NCBI RefSeq assembly: GCF_000741525.1
Contig: NZ_JGYP01000002.1
Coordinates: 558,001-622,000 of the forward strand
Direction of reading: 5' to 3'
Length of the DNA: 64,000 bases
Origin: Bifidobacterium bohemicum DSM 22767
Lineage (GTDB): Bacteria; Actinomycetota; Actinomycetes; Actinomycetales; Bifidobacteriaceae
Part shown: positions 19,567 through 29,248 of the stretch, one piece after another
Numbering within the stretch: position 1 is the first letter of the stretch
Layout: the number at the start of each line of letters is the position of its first letter
Notes under the pieces: model-generated
Told to the model about the DNA's origin: nothing
The model's input: only the letters and a program-made list of their open reading frames with translations
Database searches by the model: none
Made by a program: the position numbers and the translations under genes

Positions 19567-20354
19567 CAGAGACAGGAAGAATCACCCCGTTTTTCAGCTG
19601 TTCGAATGGACATGTTTTGTGCAACGACCGGCCGGTAGCAATCCTTCCGTCACTCCAAGACCCGGCCTTGTGACGGTCATACGAAACATGGCGCCTTCAA
19701 TGATTCATCTTCCGAGACACCGGTTCCTTTCTTCGCCACCGACACCAATTACCGGCACCTGCGATTTGGAACCCCATCTCGTCCGATTCCTCCCGGCTCC
19801 ATTCTGGCTCGACTGAAACAGGGTCATGAACGGCAGCCATAAGAAGGCACCATGTCAGGGCTTTGATTGACCATCCACAATCCGAGGACAGGATTGCCCT
19901 GGATACGATAGGTGAACGATTCGCTTTTCATAAGGAATCGATACTCATAACATAACAACCTGCTTCCCGAGTAAAATGCCTATTCCAACGCTCCGACATG
20001 CATCATGGCTTCCAAACCAATCCGGTATGCGATGACGAAGCATCCGACGCCTTGCCGGAATTGCACAAAATGCCCTATCAACGGTTTGCGGATTAAACCA
20101 GCAAACTATAATCGTCAAACCGGCACGGACCTTTCCGCGTCAGTTCAAGCCCGAAACCAACTGGCGATACGCCGCTCGGCCTATGCATTGGTTTTGGTCG
20201 AGTCATTTGATGCATGCCTTTCAATAATTCAAACCTTCCATTCATGCATAAGCCAAGTCGGATCGACAATTACATTATTACCGGGGACGGTAGCGAAACC
20301 CCATCCGACCGAAGCGACGAAACTGGACAGATCATCAACATTGTGATCGGTCGT
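19567..20354. other. Intergenic region between convergent genes
   Basis: About 790 bases between guaD and the adhesin gene, which converge here. Short open frames occur, but none has a ribosome site or a recognisable product, and no clear terminator hairpin was found. It may contain decayed sequence. Confidence 0.45.
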
Positions 20355-23300
20355 TCAGTTGGACGACACGGTTTGACCACGGCGACAAACACATATGACA
20401 CCTGCGCCGAGAATGGCAGCAAGAACGGCTATCAGCGGCATTAACACCGACGAACCGGCTTTGGGCAGCGGGTCGGACGGCAATGGCATCGATACTGGTG
20501 TCGAAGTATGCACCACATTGGAAACGCGATCGACCGAATTGATGGTTTCGGTGAACCGGTTGTGCACCTCGTCCGCTGGCGCAATCCGCTCGAACTGAAC
20601 GTAGGCAGTCCACGCCTGCTCGCGTTCTTCTTGCTCCGAGACCAAGGCGAGGTAACGCTCAGTCGGCTTGATGCACAACCCGTCGGTCTCACTGTTCTCA
20701 ATAGTGAACAACTCACCACCGAATGCAGCGGCATCAACATCATTGCCGGCTATGGGCTGACCAACCTCCGCCAATACGGCACCTCCAGCTCCGATTAGCC
20801 GACGCGCCGCGACCACCGACCAAACCTTGGTGTATTTATCCGCAGATCGATCATACTTATCACGAACTATCCACTCCCGTACCTGCGGGTACGCCCGATG
20901 GGCGGGCAAGACGCTTGAATCGATACGGTAGAAGAAGCGTTCGCCCAGTTCGACCTTCCCTCCATTGATACTCGACGTACCAATGCGCTCCACAACATCC
21001 TTATGCGGCTTCATATCCCCGATTGGGTTATTTACCTCATTGCTCACGCGCGACTGGCCATTGACCACTTGAGTGGCTACATTATGCACCACATGACCCG
21101 CAGAGGCCTTAATAACACGGTATGGCAAAGTGATTCTATACACATGTCCCAAAAGTGTCTGATCGATTGCCGGATCGCGCAGCGGATCGTGGTCAGACTG
21201 GGTCAAATGGGCATATCGATCAAGGTTGGCAGGCTGCGGATCGCCGCTGACCGTCTCTCCAGTGGCGGAAATGAATGTATTGACGGTTTTCGCGAACATA
21301 TAGAACACCCCGCGCTCTTGGGCAACGTTGAAGCGATCGGAATAATCCCGATTGTCATCGCCGGTAATCTTGATTTTACTCGCATCGATGCGCAGATATT
21401 CGTCATCAACATCATCAATTATTCCCAAGCGCCACACTCTATATGCCAGATCACTCTGGGCCGCATCCAATTCCAGCTCATATTCGCCGGTGTCACCCAC
21501 CATCAGTGTGCGCCCATCGATGGAGACAGCAGCACCACTCTCATTGGTTTTATTGTTGCGTTTGACAGGGCGAAAATTGGGAGGCAGGTTGAAAACCGTG
21601 TTGCTGGGTGTCACGCTGTTATTGACTTCCAGTATCCAACGGTTCTCAATACGACGGTCTGTTGGGGCATCAATACGCACCCGCCCTTCGAACCGCAGCT
21701 GGAGGCGCGGCACGGCACCCGCACGCCACTGGGCGACAAGCGCCGCATCTTTGATGTCGACACGCACCAAATGTCTCACATCATCCCAGTGGGTATCATA
21801 TTTTGATTTGCCGATACTCCTTCCCGCCTCCAAGTCCATCAACTCGAAGGTCTGCTTGTCGACTTCAAGGTATTGGTCGTATTGGTCGGTGAAACTTACG
21901 GACTTGACCTGATAGGCGAGGTCGGCGGGCAGATGCGGCTGTGTGTCAAGTTGGTACTCGACCTTCTGGCCGGGATAGACGACCTTCCCATCGACGCCGG
22001 ACTGGTCGCCACCCTGGCCGGCCTCGCCTACCACATCCTTCCTCACCGGCGGCACGTACCCGCAGATTCTGGGTTCGTTCGTAGGCACCTTCTGGCCGCC
22101 GATCGTCTCCGAACCGCCGTTGGTCAGGTCCCGGCCCGACTCGTCGTCGCAGAACGTAAGCTCGTCGCCCGGCTGTTTGCCGTGGTCCTTCCGGGCCTGA
22201 GCCGCGCCCTTGCCGTGCGCGAAGTCCACCGTCATTGGCACCAGCAGCGTCACCTGCAACGGCGTGGCACGGCCCTTGAGGGTGCCCAGATACGCGGTCC
22301 TGGCCCTGGCGACGGCCTTCGACCCGTCCACCGTCACCTCGAACATCGCGGTCACGTCACGGCCCACACGGGTGGCGTCGTCGATGCTGGCCCGCTCGTA
22401 ATGCCCGTTCCCGCCGACCTGGGCGTCGGCCTCGAACACCTTGATATCACCGACCTTGGCCGGATCGACGAGATAATCCGCCTTGCTCCAATCGTCCGCA
22501 AGCGACAATGCGGTGGGCGCGTCGATCAGATGCGCGTCCACCGTGCCGTTCACGACGCTGGCCACACGGTCCCCGTCAAGGAACTTCATGTTGTCGGCGC
22601 CGGTCGCGTTCGAACGCGACGGATCCACCACGGCCTGCCACTTTCCGGAACCATCAAGCTTCACCCAGCTCTTGTCGGGAGACGGTTTCCACGTCGGGAA
22701 CCCGCGCGAAGGCGTGTCCTGGTCGGTCGACCGGGACTTTCCCTTCCAATGCGCGTGCCCCCGGTCGTCGACCCTCGAGGTCGAAGGCGCACGCACCGTC
22801 ACGTCCAGACTCCACTCGAACGTGTGACCGTCGGGCAGGGCGCCGCCCCTCCACGTCGCATGCGCCACATCCCCCGCCGGCGTCGCGCCGTCCGCCGTGT
22901 CGAACACGAACCGGTCCGAGACGTCCCGGCCGACCGTAGCGTCCACGACCCGCTGGTTCGACACCGTGTACGCCTGCCCATGCGAATCGAACGAGTCCGA
23001 GAACACGAACCCGCGCCCGTTGGAACCCGTGCCCGAGGAGACCACCGTCCGGTTCGTCATCGAATCCGCGCTCACGCCATCCCGCACCGTCTTCTCCGGC
23101 GGCGCCGGCGGCACATCCACCGGCGGCTCATACTGGTTCAACACCACGACGACGACCGCGACATCCTTCACCGTCTCACGAGCGACCAGGGAATTAATCG
23201 TCGTGGAACCATCCGAGAATGCGTAGCCCGTGGTATATGGCACCCCTTTATAATTATATGTCTTGCCTCGGGTCTCGGCATTCCAAGCGTCCGCCCATTG

Positions 23301-23738
23301 CCGTTGCTTGAATCCTGCGGTGTTCCCGGTGAAGGCATTGTCCGGCGACGGCGTATAAATCGCGCCCACCGACACCAGGCGACAACCCGCATCGCCCTGA
23401 CCCGGATGCTCGGCGGCGTAACGCTCCCGGCATTCGCCCACGGCCGAGTCCACCGCCTGACTGACGGCAGCCGACGCGGCCGAACCGTAGGGCTTCATTC
23501 CCATGCCTCGGATCACACCCATCACGTTATCCACGGTCGGCTCGCCGAATGAGTCCCGGTAGGTCCACTTGATCACGCCGCCACTGCCGTCGGCCACGCC
23601 GGAGCCACCCGACCCCGCGCCGCCACTGGCATACGCCACTACCGGGCACAAAGCCACCGCGGCGGAAGCCAATACGGCTCCCGCGAATGCCACGAGGCCT
23701 CTGAGGCCACCGCCATGCAAACCGATATGTGTCACCAT
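20355..23738 (-). CDS. Large cell-wall adhesin with isopeptide-type domains
   Basis: 1127 residues from MVTHIGLHGGG with GGAGGAG upstream. Signal peptide at about 12-38 (VAFAGAVLASAAVALCPVVAYA). After a long N-terminal region come three related modules, starting near 565, 726 and 911, each opening with a Lys-containing segment (such as PHKDV) and closing with an Asn-rich strand (NEVNN). This is the pattern of AgI/II C-terminal domains that form internal Lys-Asn bonds. The end has LPKAG (about 1090), a membrane helix and a basic tail, a variant sortase signal. It probably mediates attachment to host or other cells. A +42-codon extension upstream is open but lies before the ribosome site. Confidence 0.85.
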   Translation of the reverse strand: MVTHIGLHGGGLRGLVAFAGAVLASAAVALCPVVAYASGGAGSGGSGVADGSGGVIKWTYRDSFGEPTVDNVMGVIRGMGMKPYGSAASAAVSQAVDSAVGECRERYAAEHPGQGDAGCRLVSVGAIYTPSPDNAFTGNTAGFKQRQWADAWNAETRGKTYNYKGVPYTTGYAFSDGSTTINSLVARETVKDVAVVVVVLNQYEPPVDVPPAPPEKTVRDGVSADSMTNRTVVSSGTGSNGRGFVFSDSFDSHGQAYTVSNQRVVDATVGRDVSDRFVFDTADGATPAGDVAHATWRGGALPDGHTFEWSLDVTVRAPSTSRVDDRGHAHWKGKSRSTDQDTPSRGFPTWKPSPDKSWVKLDGSGKWQAVVDPSRSNATGADNMKFLDGDRVASVVNGTVDAHLIDAPTALSLADDWSKADYLVDPAKVGDIKVFEADAQVGGNGHYERASIDDATRVGRDVTAMFEVTVDGSKAVARARTAYLGTLKGRATPLQVTLLVPMTVDFAHGKGAAQARKDHGKQPGDELTFCDDESGRDLTNGGSETIGGQKVPTNEPRICGYVPPVRKDVVGEAGQGGDQSGVDGKVVYPGQKVEYQLDTQPHLPADLAYQVKSVSFTDQYDQYLEVDKQTFELMDLEAGRSIGKSKYDTHWDDVRHLVRVDIKDAALVAQWRAGAVPRLQLRFEGRVRIDAPTDRRIENRWILEVNNSVTPSNTVFNLPPNFRPVKRNNKTNESGAAVSIDGRTLMVGDTGEYELELDAAQSDLAYRVWRLGIIDDVDDEYLRIDASKIKITGDDNRDYSDRFNVAQERGVFYMFAKTVNTFISATGETVSGDPQPANLDRYAHLTQSDHDPLRDPAIDQTLLGHVYRITLPYRVIKASAGHVVHNVATQVVNGQSRVSNEVNNPIGDMKPHKDVVERIGTSSINGGKVELGERFFYRIDSSVLPAHRAYPQVREWIVRDKYDRSADKYTKVWSVVAARRLIGAGGAVLAEVGQPIAGNDVDAAAFGGELFTIENSETDGLCIKPTERYLALVSEQEEREQAWTAYVQFERIAPADEVHNRFTETINSVDRVSNVVHTSTPVSMPLPSDPLPKAGSSVLMPLIAVLAAILGAGVICVCRRGQTVSSN

Positions 23739-23871
23739 TTTCTCCTCCAATTCGGATAGGATGGAGGAAGGAGACCCCAACGGGCCTTCTTCCAAATATT
23801 GGAGCCGCATCCTCCCGCCCGAATCCGCCAAGATCAACAGCGGGAGGACACGACAAAAACTCAAAAACCAG

Positions 23872-24918
23872 TCACCCGATCGGGCACAAACCTGTATGAC
23901 CAGGAGCGCAAGCAGGATTCGGCGTTACAGTTAGGTCAAATCCTGAGTTACCTGACGGCTGCCCCGACGGCGCCGGGGCCGGACGCGCGGCAGGCGCGGC
24001 GGGAACGTACCGACCCTGGCCACCCCCGTACGACGGGCGCGACGGGACGGCGGACCGCCGGACCGCCTGCCGCTGAACCGGAGCCGACTGGGCCGACTGT
24101 GCCGACTGTGCCGCCGCGGCGGCGGCCGCGGCCTGCGCGTCCGCGTCGGCCTTCGCCTGCACGCTCGCGTTCACGGCCGACATCGCATCGTCCAGCGCCT
24201 TGCCCGCGGCCCGCACGTCCTTCAGCGTCGAACCCTTGCCATCAAGCAGCCCGCCCGCACGGTCCACCGCGCCCGACAACACATCGCGCGTGCTCTCGTC
24301 CGCCACGCTCCCCGCCGACGAATCCAGCAACGCCCTGCCCGCGTCACGCCTCGAACCAAGCGAGGCACGCGCGTCGGCCAGCATCTTCGCGTCACGCGAC
24401 GCCAACACACGCCTCGCCCGACGCACGACCTCCGACCGGGCCCCACGCAGCGAATCCACGGCCCTCGCGGCGCCATCCGACTCCGCCCGCGCCGCACCCG
24501 GCGAACCCGCCGAACACGACGGCAACGGGGCCTTCACCGCCTTCGACAGTTTCGCGTCCGCCCCGGCGAACGCGTCCACCGTGCCCGCATCCGCCACATC
24601 CGCCCGCGCCACCCTACGCGCCGAACCCACCCCGGCACCCAAACCACGCGAACGCAACAAGCGAACCTCCGACACACTCCCACGACACGAACCATTCGCC
24701 GAACCCACGGCCGAACGCCACCACCACCCGACACCCGCCGCCACGGCCACCAACACCAGCACCACCACACCGACAACCCAGACACGACGCCCACGCCACC
24801 AACGCCGAGGCAGCACACGGCCACCACCCTCCGGGCCAACCCCCGACCCGTCACCGACAGGAGGCGGTAATGTCGTCTCGTTCTCGACGTCGACGTTCTC
24901 ATCTTTCGTTCCAGTCAT
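23872..24918 (-). CDS. Membrane-anchored Ala-rich coiled-coil surface protein
   Basis: 348 residues from MTGTKDENVDVENE with GAGGGAAA upstream. An acidic/Gly-rich cytoplasmic N-terminus is followed by one membrane helix at about 45-65 (VWVVGVVVLVLVAVAAGVGWWW), a long Ala/Arg/Asp helical region outside, an Ala-Gln-Ser repeat (AQSAQSAQSAP) and a Pro-rich stretch, ending with a Cys pair (ACAPGHTGLCPIG) that could form a disulphide. No enzymatic motif. It lies 134 bases upstream of the adhesin on the same strand, so the two are probably co-expressed. Confidence 0.7.
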   Translation of the reverse strand: MTGTKDENVDVENETTLPPPVGDGSGVGPEGGGRVLPRRWWRGRRVWVVGVVVLVLVAVAAGVGWWWRSAVGSANGSCRGSVSEVRLLRSRGLGAGVGSARRVARADVADAGTVDAFAGADAKLSKAVKAPLPSCSAGSPGAARAESDGAARAVDSLRGARSEVVRRARRVLASRDAKMLADARASLGSRRDAGRALLDSSAGSVADESTRDVLSGAVDRAGGLLDGKGSTLKDVRAAGKALDDAMSAVNASVQAKADADAQAAAAAAAAQSAQSAQSAPVQRQAVRRSAVPSRPSYGGGQGRYVPAAPAARPAPAPSGQPSGNSGFDLTVTPNPACAPGHTGLCPIG

Positions 24919-25371
24919 TTTCCCTCTTTTATCAACATTGCTTGCAGGACAATGGTACAAAACGCCAGCACTCGACAGCCAAAACACTGTCCATCCAGCG
25001 CGAAAAAGCAAAAACCATGCTAAATCAGGAAGCGCAGACTGCATTGCAGCTTTCACGTTGCAGATCCGAATACAAATCCTACCAGCAGCTCCGCAGCGGC
25101 ATGACCCCTAAAATGGTCGGTCAGGTCGACCCCGACGTTCCGCTGCATACGCATCAGGCGGCGTCGCAGCGGAACGAGCGGCTCCACTCGGCGAGCGTAC
25201 ACCTGCCCAGCAGGCAGGCCACGAACGAGTGCAACAGCCCCAGCATCGCCGCGAGGCTGGGTCGGCTGAACGCAACTCTGTCGTCCGAGCACTCGGGGTG
25301 GCGCCAGTGCTGCGGGCCGTTGCCGGCACGCCAGTCCTTCTTCATCCGCCATCAACCACCGGCGAAGCATG
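24919..25371. other. Intergenic region upstream of the surface protein gene
   Basis: About 450 bases between the PnuC-like gene stop and the surface protein start. Open frames on both strands here lack ribosome sites and family resemblance. It should hold the promoter of the surface protein-adhesin pair. Confidence 0.4.
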
Positions 25372-26205
25372 TCACCGCGAATCACGACCGGGGTCGCGTC
25401 CGGACCAAAACGCCAGACCGGCCACCGAGTTGATGATGTAATAGACGTATTTACCGACGTTCGCCCAGTTGCCCTGAATGGCGGCCTTCGACAGTTGCCC
25501 GAGGTTGTAGACCGCCCAGAACGGCCACTGCACCGTCAGCTTGAGAACGTTGATGGCATTCGACGCCATCGAAAGCGCGAACGTGAACACGAGCAGCCAG
25601 AACAACACGCCTTTGGAACCCGACGGCACCTGCCACTCGTAGCCAAGCAGGTTCGCCACGAGACTGAATACGCCGGATACCACCAGCACCGCGACTAATT
25701 CGATCACGGCCTTACGCCCCTGAGGCGCCTTGCGGGCCTTGCCACGGTCGCTGTGCCGCGCCCACACCCAAACGGCCGCCGCCTCGAGCAGAAACGACAC
25801 CGGATAGGTCAGCCACGCCGCCTGATTGCCCAGCACCCAGTCGATCAGCCCCGCAAGGACCGCCTGAAACACACCGATCCAATTGCCTGCATTGCGCATC
25901 GAGGCGGTCAGCCTCGTAGACAGCAACGACAACACGGACGAAAGCGTGGAAATAAGCCCGAACGCAAGCGGGGCCAGAAAGCCCCACGACGTCACGCCAA
26001 GCGCTTGCAAAGCCGACGGCACCGGATAGTCCCCCAGCGAATTGAGCATGTAACCGCTTCTCCACGCCAGAAAAACCACAATGGCCACACCAAGCAGGGT
26101 GAACCACACCGAGTGCGCCAAACGATCCAGCGCGTTGGCCGACGAGCGGAAGAACGAATCGCCGGCACCTCGTTCCGCATCACCACCATGGGTCGAGAGT
26201 ACCAT
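25372..26205 (-). CDS. PnuC-like nicotinamide mononucleotide/vitamin transporter
   Basis: 277 residues from MVLSTHGGDAERG with AAGGAGG upstream. Six to seven hydrophobic segments; the segment NAGNWIGVFQAV and the C-terminal NWANVGKYVYYIINSVAGLAFW have the Asn/Gly/Tyr pattern of the PnuC family, which passes NAD precursors across the membrane by facilitated diffusion. Relatives carry riboflavin or thiamine, so the substrate is not certain. No salvage kinase gene is adjacent. Confidence 0.65.
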   Translation of the reverse strand: MVLSTHGGDAERGAGDSFFRSSANALDRLAHSVWFTLLGVAIVVFLAWRSGYMLNSLGDYPVPSALQALGVTSWGFLAPLAFGLISTLSSVLSLLSTRLTASMRNAGNWIGVFQAVLAGLIDWVLGNQAAWLTYPVSFLLEAAAVWVWARHSDRGKARKAPQGRKAVIELVAVLVVSGVFSLVANLLGYEWQVPSGSKGVLFWLLVFTFALSMASNAINVLKLTVQWPFWAVYNLGQLSKAAIQGNWANVGKYVYYIINSVAGLAFWSGRDPGRDSR

Positions 26206-26622
26206 AATTGCCTCCTTGTTGTTTTGATGACGCAGGCGTGACGGCGCAAGCCGCCTTTCGGAATGAAACCCTGCGGGAAGAGTCCCCCTCGCCAACATGC
26301 GCTAGCGCACGCACTAAACGCGTGCAGGCCGACGCGAAAGCCGGAATTCGAACCGAACGGACACCCCGACAGGCACACCCGCACCGCACGATTCCCGTGC
26401 CCACTATTGTACTCTTCCGAATCGGCCCCAGGGGCGACAAGCAAGGGACTGTCGGGAGTATCTCATTATCGCAAACACGCCTTCTCGACGTTCGTCGCAC
26501 GGCGTCCGACCACAACGCCCGCACACGTAAAAAAAACGCGCAGAACGAACAGGTTTGCGACCAACGGGAGCAGGACTGTAATATTGATCACGTTACGTTA
26601 AGATGCACAAAAAGGAGCAAAT
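26206..26622. other. Divergent regulatory region between pnuC-like and adh
   Basis: About 415 bases. On the minus strand GCACGC and GCGTGC (near 26300-26325) can form a hairpin in the leader of the PnuC-like gene, but no known riboswitch was recognised. On the plus strand an AT-rich stretch (TGTAATATTGATCACG) precedes adh and may be its promoter. Confidence 0.4.
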
Positions 26623-27738
26623 ATGCCTCAGAAAATCAAGGCTTCGGTTGCCTACGGCATCGGCAAGGGCTTTGCCCAACCCGAAGAGATCATCATCGAC
26701 GATCCGATTGGCGCGGAGGTGCTGGTTGATGTTCAGGCCAGCGGTTTATGCCACTCCGATCTGCATCTGGTGGAGGACGACGACCAGTTCTTCCCGTTCC
26801 CGGCCGTGATCGGGCACGAGGTGGCCGGCATCGTCGAGGCCGTGGGGCCGGAGGTGCAGGGCATCAAGGTCGGCGACCACGTCATCGCCTCCCTCGAGCA
26901 GGTGTGCGGCCATTGCGCCAACTGTCTGAACGGCCACCCGCAGTCCTGCACGCAGCAGCAGGAGTGCGTACGTAAGCCCGGCGAGAAGCCGCGCCTTTCC
27001 TTCCCGGACGGACGCCCGATCACGCAGGCGTTCGGCACGGGCGGTTTCGCTGAAAAGGCGCTGATCCACGAAAACCAGCTGGCCGTGGTCAACAACGAGG
27101 TCCCGTGGGACCAGGCGGCCTGCATCGGCTGTGCCACCATCACCGGCGCCGGCGCCGCGATCAACTCGGCGCATATCCGGCCCGGCCAGACCGTGGCCGT
27201 GGTGGGCACGGGCGGCATCGGCCTGAACATCATCTCCGGCGCACGCATCTGCGGTGCGAAGAAGATCATCGCCATCGACGTGTTCGACAACAAGCTCGAG
27301 TTCGCCAAGAAGTTCGGCGCCACCGACGTCATCAACTCCAGCAAGGAGGACGCGGTCGCCAAGGTGCGCGAGCTGACCGACGGCGGCGTGGATGCGTCGT
27401 TCGAGGCCATCGGCCTGCCGGGCACGATGAAGCAGTGCTGGGACATGCTCGCCGTGGACGGCAACGCCTACTGCATCGGCCTGGCCAAGCCGGACGCGAC
27501 GGTCGAGCTTGAGATCAACCCGGCCGACTTCCTGGTTCATCAGCGCGGCTTCAAGGGCGTGTGGATGGGTTCGACCAACATCAAGTACGACATTCCGATG
27601 TACGCCGACATGGCCGTGGACGGTCGCCTCAACATGCACGACATCGTCACCCAGCACATCAACCTCAGCCAGATCGATGAGGCTTACGTGCAGTTGAAGA
27701 AGGGCGAGGTCATCCGCTCGGTCATTACCGAATTCTGA
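26623..27738 (+). CDS. Zn-dependent, NAD-linked alcohol dehydrogenase (MDR family)
   Basis: 371 residues with AAGGAG upstream. Catalytic Zn ligands are seen in GLCHSDLH and IGHEVAGIVE, structural Zn Cys in VCGHCANCLNGHPQSC, and the NAD-binding motif GTGGIGLN at about 189-196. Closest by eye to the class III/aryl-alcohol branch. It could reduce acetaldehyde or other aldehydes to re-oxidise NADH, or detoxify formaldehyde; substrate cannot be set from sequence. It is a single-gene unit closed by a strong terminator. Confidence 0.88.
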   Translation: MPQKIKASVAYGIGKGFAQPEEIIIDDPIGAEVLVDVQASGLCHSDLHLVEDDDQFFPFPAVIGHEVAGIVEAVGPEVQGIKVGDHVIASLEQVCGHCANCLNGHPQSCTQQQECVRKPGEKPRLSFPDGRPITQAFGTGGFAEKALIHENQLAVVNNEVPWDQAACIGCATITGAGAAINSAHIRPGQTVAVVGTGGIGLNIISGARICGAKKIIAIDVFDNKLEFAKKFGATDVINSSKEDAVAKVRELTDGGVDASFEAIGLPGTMKQCWDMLAVDGNAYCIGLAKPDATVELEINPADFLVHQRGFKGVWMGSTNIKYDIPMYADMAVDGRLNMHDIVTQHINLSQIDEAYVQLKKGEVIRSVITEF

Positions 27739-27793
27739 TATCCGATTCGACTGACAGCTCGTTCCATCTCAATCAGCCGGCACAGTCGACATG

Positions 27794-27860
27794 GACGACG
27801 GCGACCCGTCGCCTGCATCGAAGGCATCCCTTCGGTTGCGGGTGGCGGGTCGCCGTCGTC
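27794..27860. terminator. Long hairpin terminator between convergent genes
   Basis: GACGACGGCGACCCG pairs perfectly over 15 bases with CGGGTCGCCGTCGTC, with a 37-base loop and TTAT after it. It lies between adh (plus) and the C-S lyase gene (minus) and may act on both. Confidence 0.7.
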
Positions 27861-27966
27861 TTATCGGAGCGGGCACTTGCGAGCGCAACGGCTCGGTCCG
27901 TCAGCTTTTCCACGGCAATGTGCCTACGGAGTGAATCCGCGACTCAAAACCGGTTTGCGAGGCGGT

Positions 27967-29178
27967 TCAGTCGGTGAACACGTACCGCGACAGGCGGCTC
28001 ATGGCCTCCTCAACTCGCGAGAGCGGCAACGCGAGGTTCATGCGAATGGCGCACGGCGCCTTGAACTGGCGGCCGTCCTGCACGGCCACGCCCACGCCCC
28101 AGGCCCGACGCAAGAGTTCGTCAAGGGTTACATCGTGCTCCCGGCACCACTGCGAGCAGTCCAAGAACAGCATGTAGGTGCCCTGCGGCTTGGAGAACGT
28201 GACGCCCGGGAAACGCAACCGTATGAACTCGGCCGCATAGTCCACATTGCCCGTAAGCACGTGCCGCAGCTCATCGAGCCACTTCTGCCCCTCGGGCTTG
28301 TACGCGCCGATCAGCGCATGCATCGAAAGCACGTTCATCTCGTTATAGATCGCCTTGGCACTGTGGGCCGTGACACGGTCGCGCAAGGTCTTGTTGTAGA
28401 TGATGTGGTACGAACCGACCAAACCGGCCAAGTTGAAAGTCTTGCTGGGCGCATAGAGCGCGATGGTGCGGTCACGGGCGTCCTGACTGACCGATTGGGT
28501 CGGAATGTGCCGGTGACCTTCGAGAATGAGGTCCGACCAAATCTCGTCCGCTATCACCACGCAATCATTACTACGGTAAACCTCCATCGCCTTCTCGATC
28601 TCCCAGCGCTCCCAAACGCGGCCGCAAGGGTTGTGCGGGCTGCAGAAGACGGCGACGTGAATGTTGTTCTCGCGCAGCTTCCGGTCCATATCCTCAAAGT
28701 CCATGCGCCACACGCCCTCCTCATCGCGCTTCAACGGCGTGTGCACGATACGGAATCCATTGGACTCGATGGAATTGGTGAACCCCACGTAGGTCGGCTG
28801 ATGCACAAGCACACCGTCACCCGGCTGCGCGAAGCACGTGAGCGCCGAAATCAGCCCACCGAGCACGCCGTTCTCATACCCGATCGCCTCAGCCGTCAGT
28901 CCCTTGACCCCATTGCGCGTCTTCTGCCAATTGATGATGGCGTCATAGTATTCGTCGGTCGCACGGAAATAACCGAAGGCCGGGTGTTTGGCACGCTCGA
29001 TAATCGCATCCGTGATCGTCGGGACGGTCGCGAAATTCATATCCGCAATCCACATCGGAATAACATCGAACCCGTCTTTAGGCGGCTGCGGGGCGAAGCC
29101 GGGCTCGTTGCCTAGCCCATCGACCGCAACGGCGTCCTTACCGTGCCTGTCCATGATCGTCGTGAAATCGTACGTCAT
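27967..29178 (-). CDS. MalY/PatB-type aminotransferase, cystathionine beta-lyase
   Basis: PLP enzyme of the fold-type I C-S lyase group, which splits cystathionine or cysteine conjugates to homocysteine or thiols, ammonia and pyruvate. Visible motifs: the start VIPMWIADMNFAT, SPHNPCGRVW, ADEIWSDL, and the PLP lysine in YAPSKTFNLAGL. The start at 29178 has AAGGAG; an upstream ATG adds 14 residues without a site. 403 residues is normal. With metA it suggests active methionine metabolism. Confidence 0.87.
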   Translation of the reverse strand: MTYDFTTIMDRHGKDAVAVDGLGNEPGFAPQPPKDGFDVIPMWIADMNFATVPTITDAIIERAKHPAFGYFRATDEYYDAIINWQKTRNGVKGLTAEAIGYENGVLGGLISALTCFAQPGDGVLVHQPTYVGFTNSIESNGFRIVHTPLKRDEEGVWRMDFEDMDRKLRENNIHVAVFCSPHNPCGRVWERWEIEKAMEVYRSNDCVVIADEIWSDLILEGHRHIPTQSVSQDARDRTIALYAPSKTFNLAGLVGSYHIIYNKTLRDRVTAHSAKAIYNEMNVLSMHALIGAYKPEGQKWLDELRHVLTGNVDYAAEFIRLRFPGVTFSKPQGTYMLFLDCSQWCREHDVTLDELLRRAWGVGVAVQDGRQFKAPCAIRMNLALPLSRVEEAMSRLSRYVFTD

Positions 29179-29248
29179 CGCGTGCTCCTTTTCGCCCTGG
29201 CCGCCTATCGCCGTCCGCATCGAATGCCGGCTGCGTCCATACTAAGCC

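Noticed and set aside
21873..23552. 559-codon plus-strand open frame inside the adhesin region
   Set aside because: Arg/His/Gly-rich antisense shadow of the adhesin gene; composition is unlike any real protein.
23799..25433. 544-codon plus-strand open frame, very Pro/Arg rich
   Set aside because: It is the antisense shadow of the Ala-rich surface protein gene in extremely G+C-rich DNA; no ribosome site and no family resemblance.
27877..29115. 412-codon plus-strand open frame opposite the C-S lyase
   Set aside because: Fully antisense to a gene with clear PLP motifs; no ribosome site.
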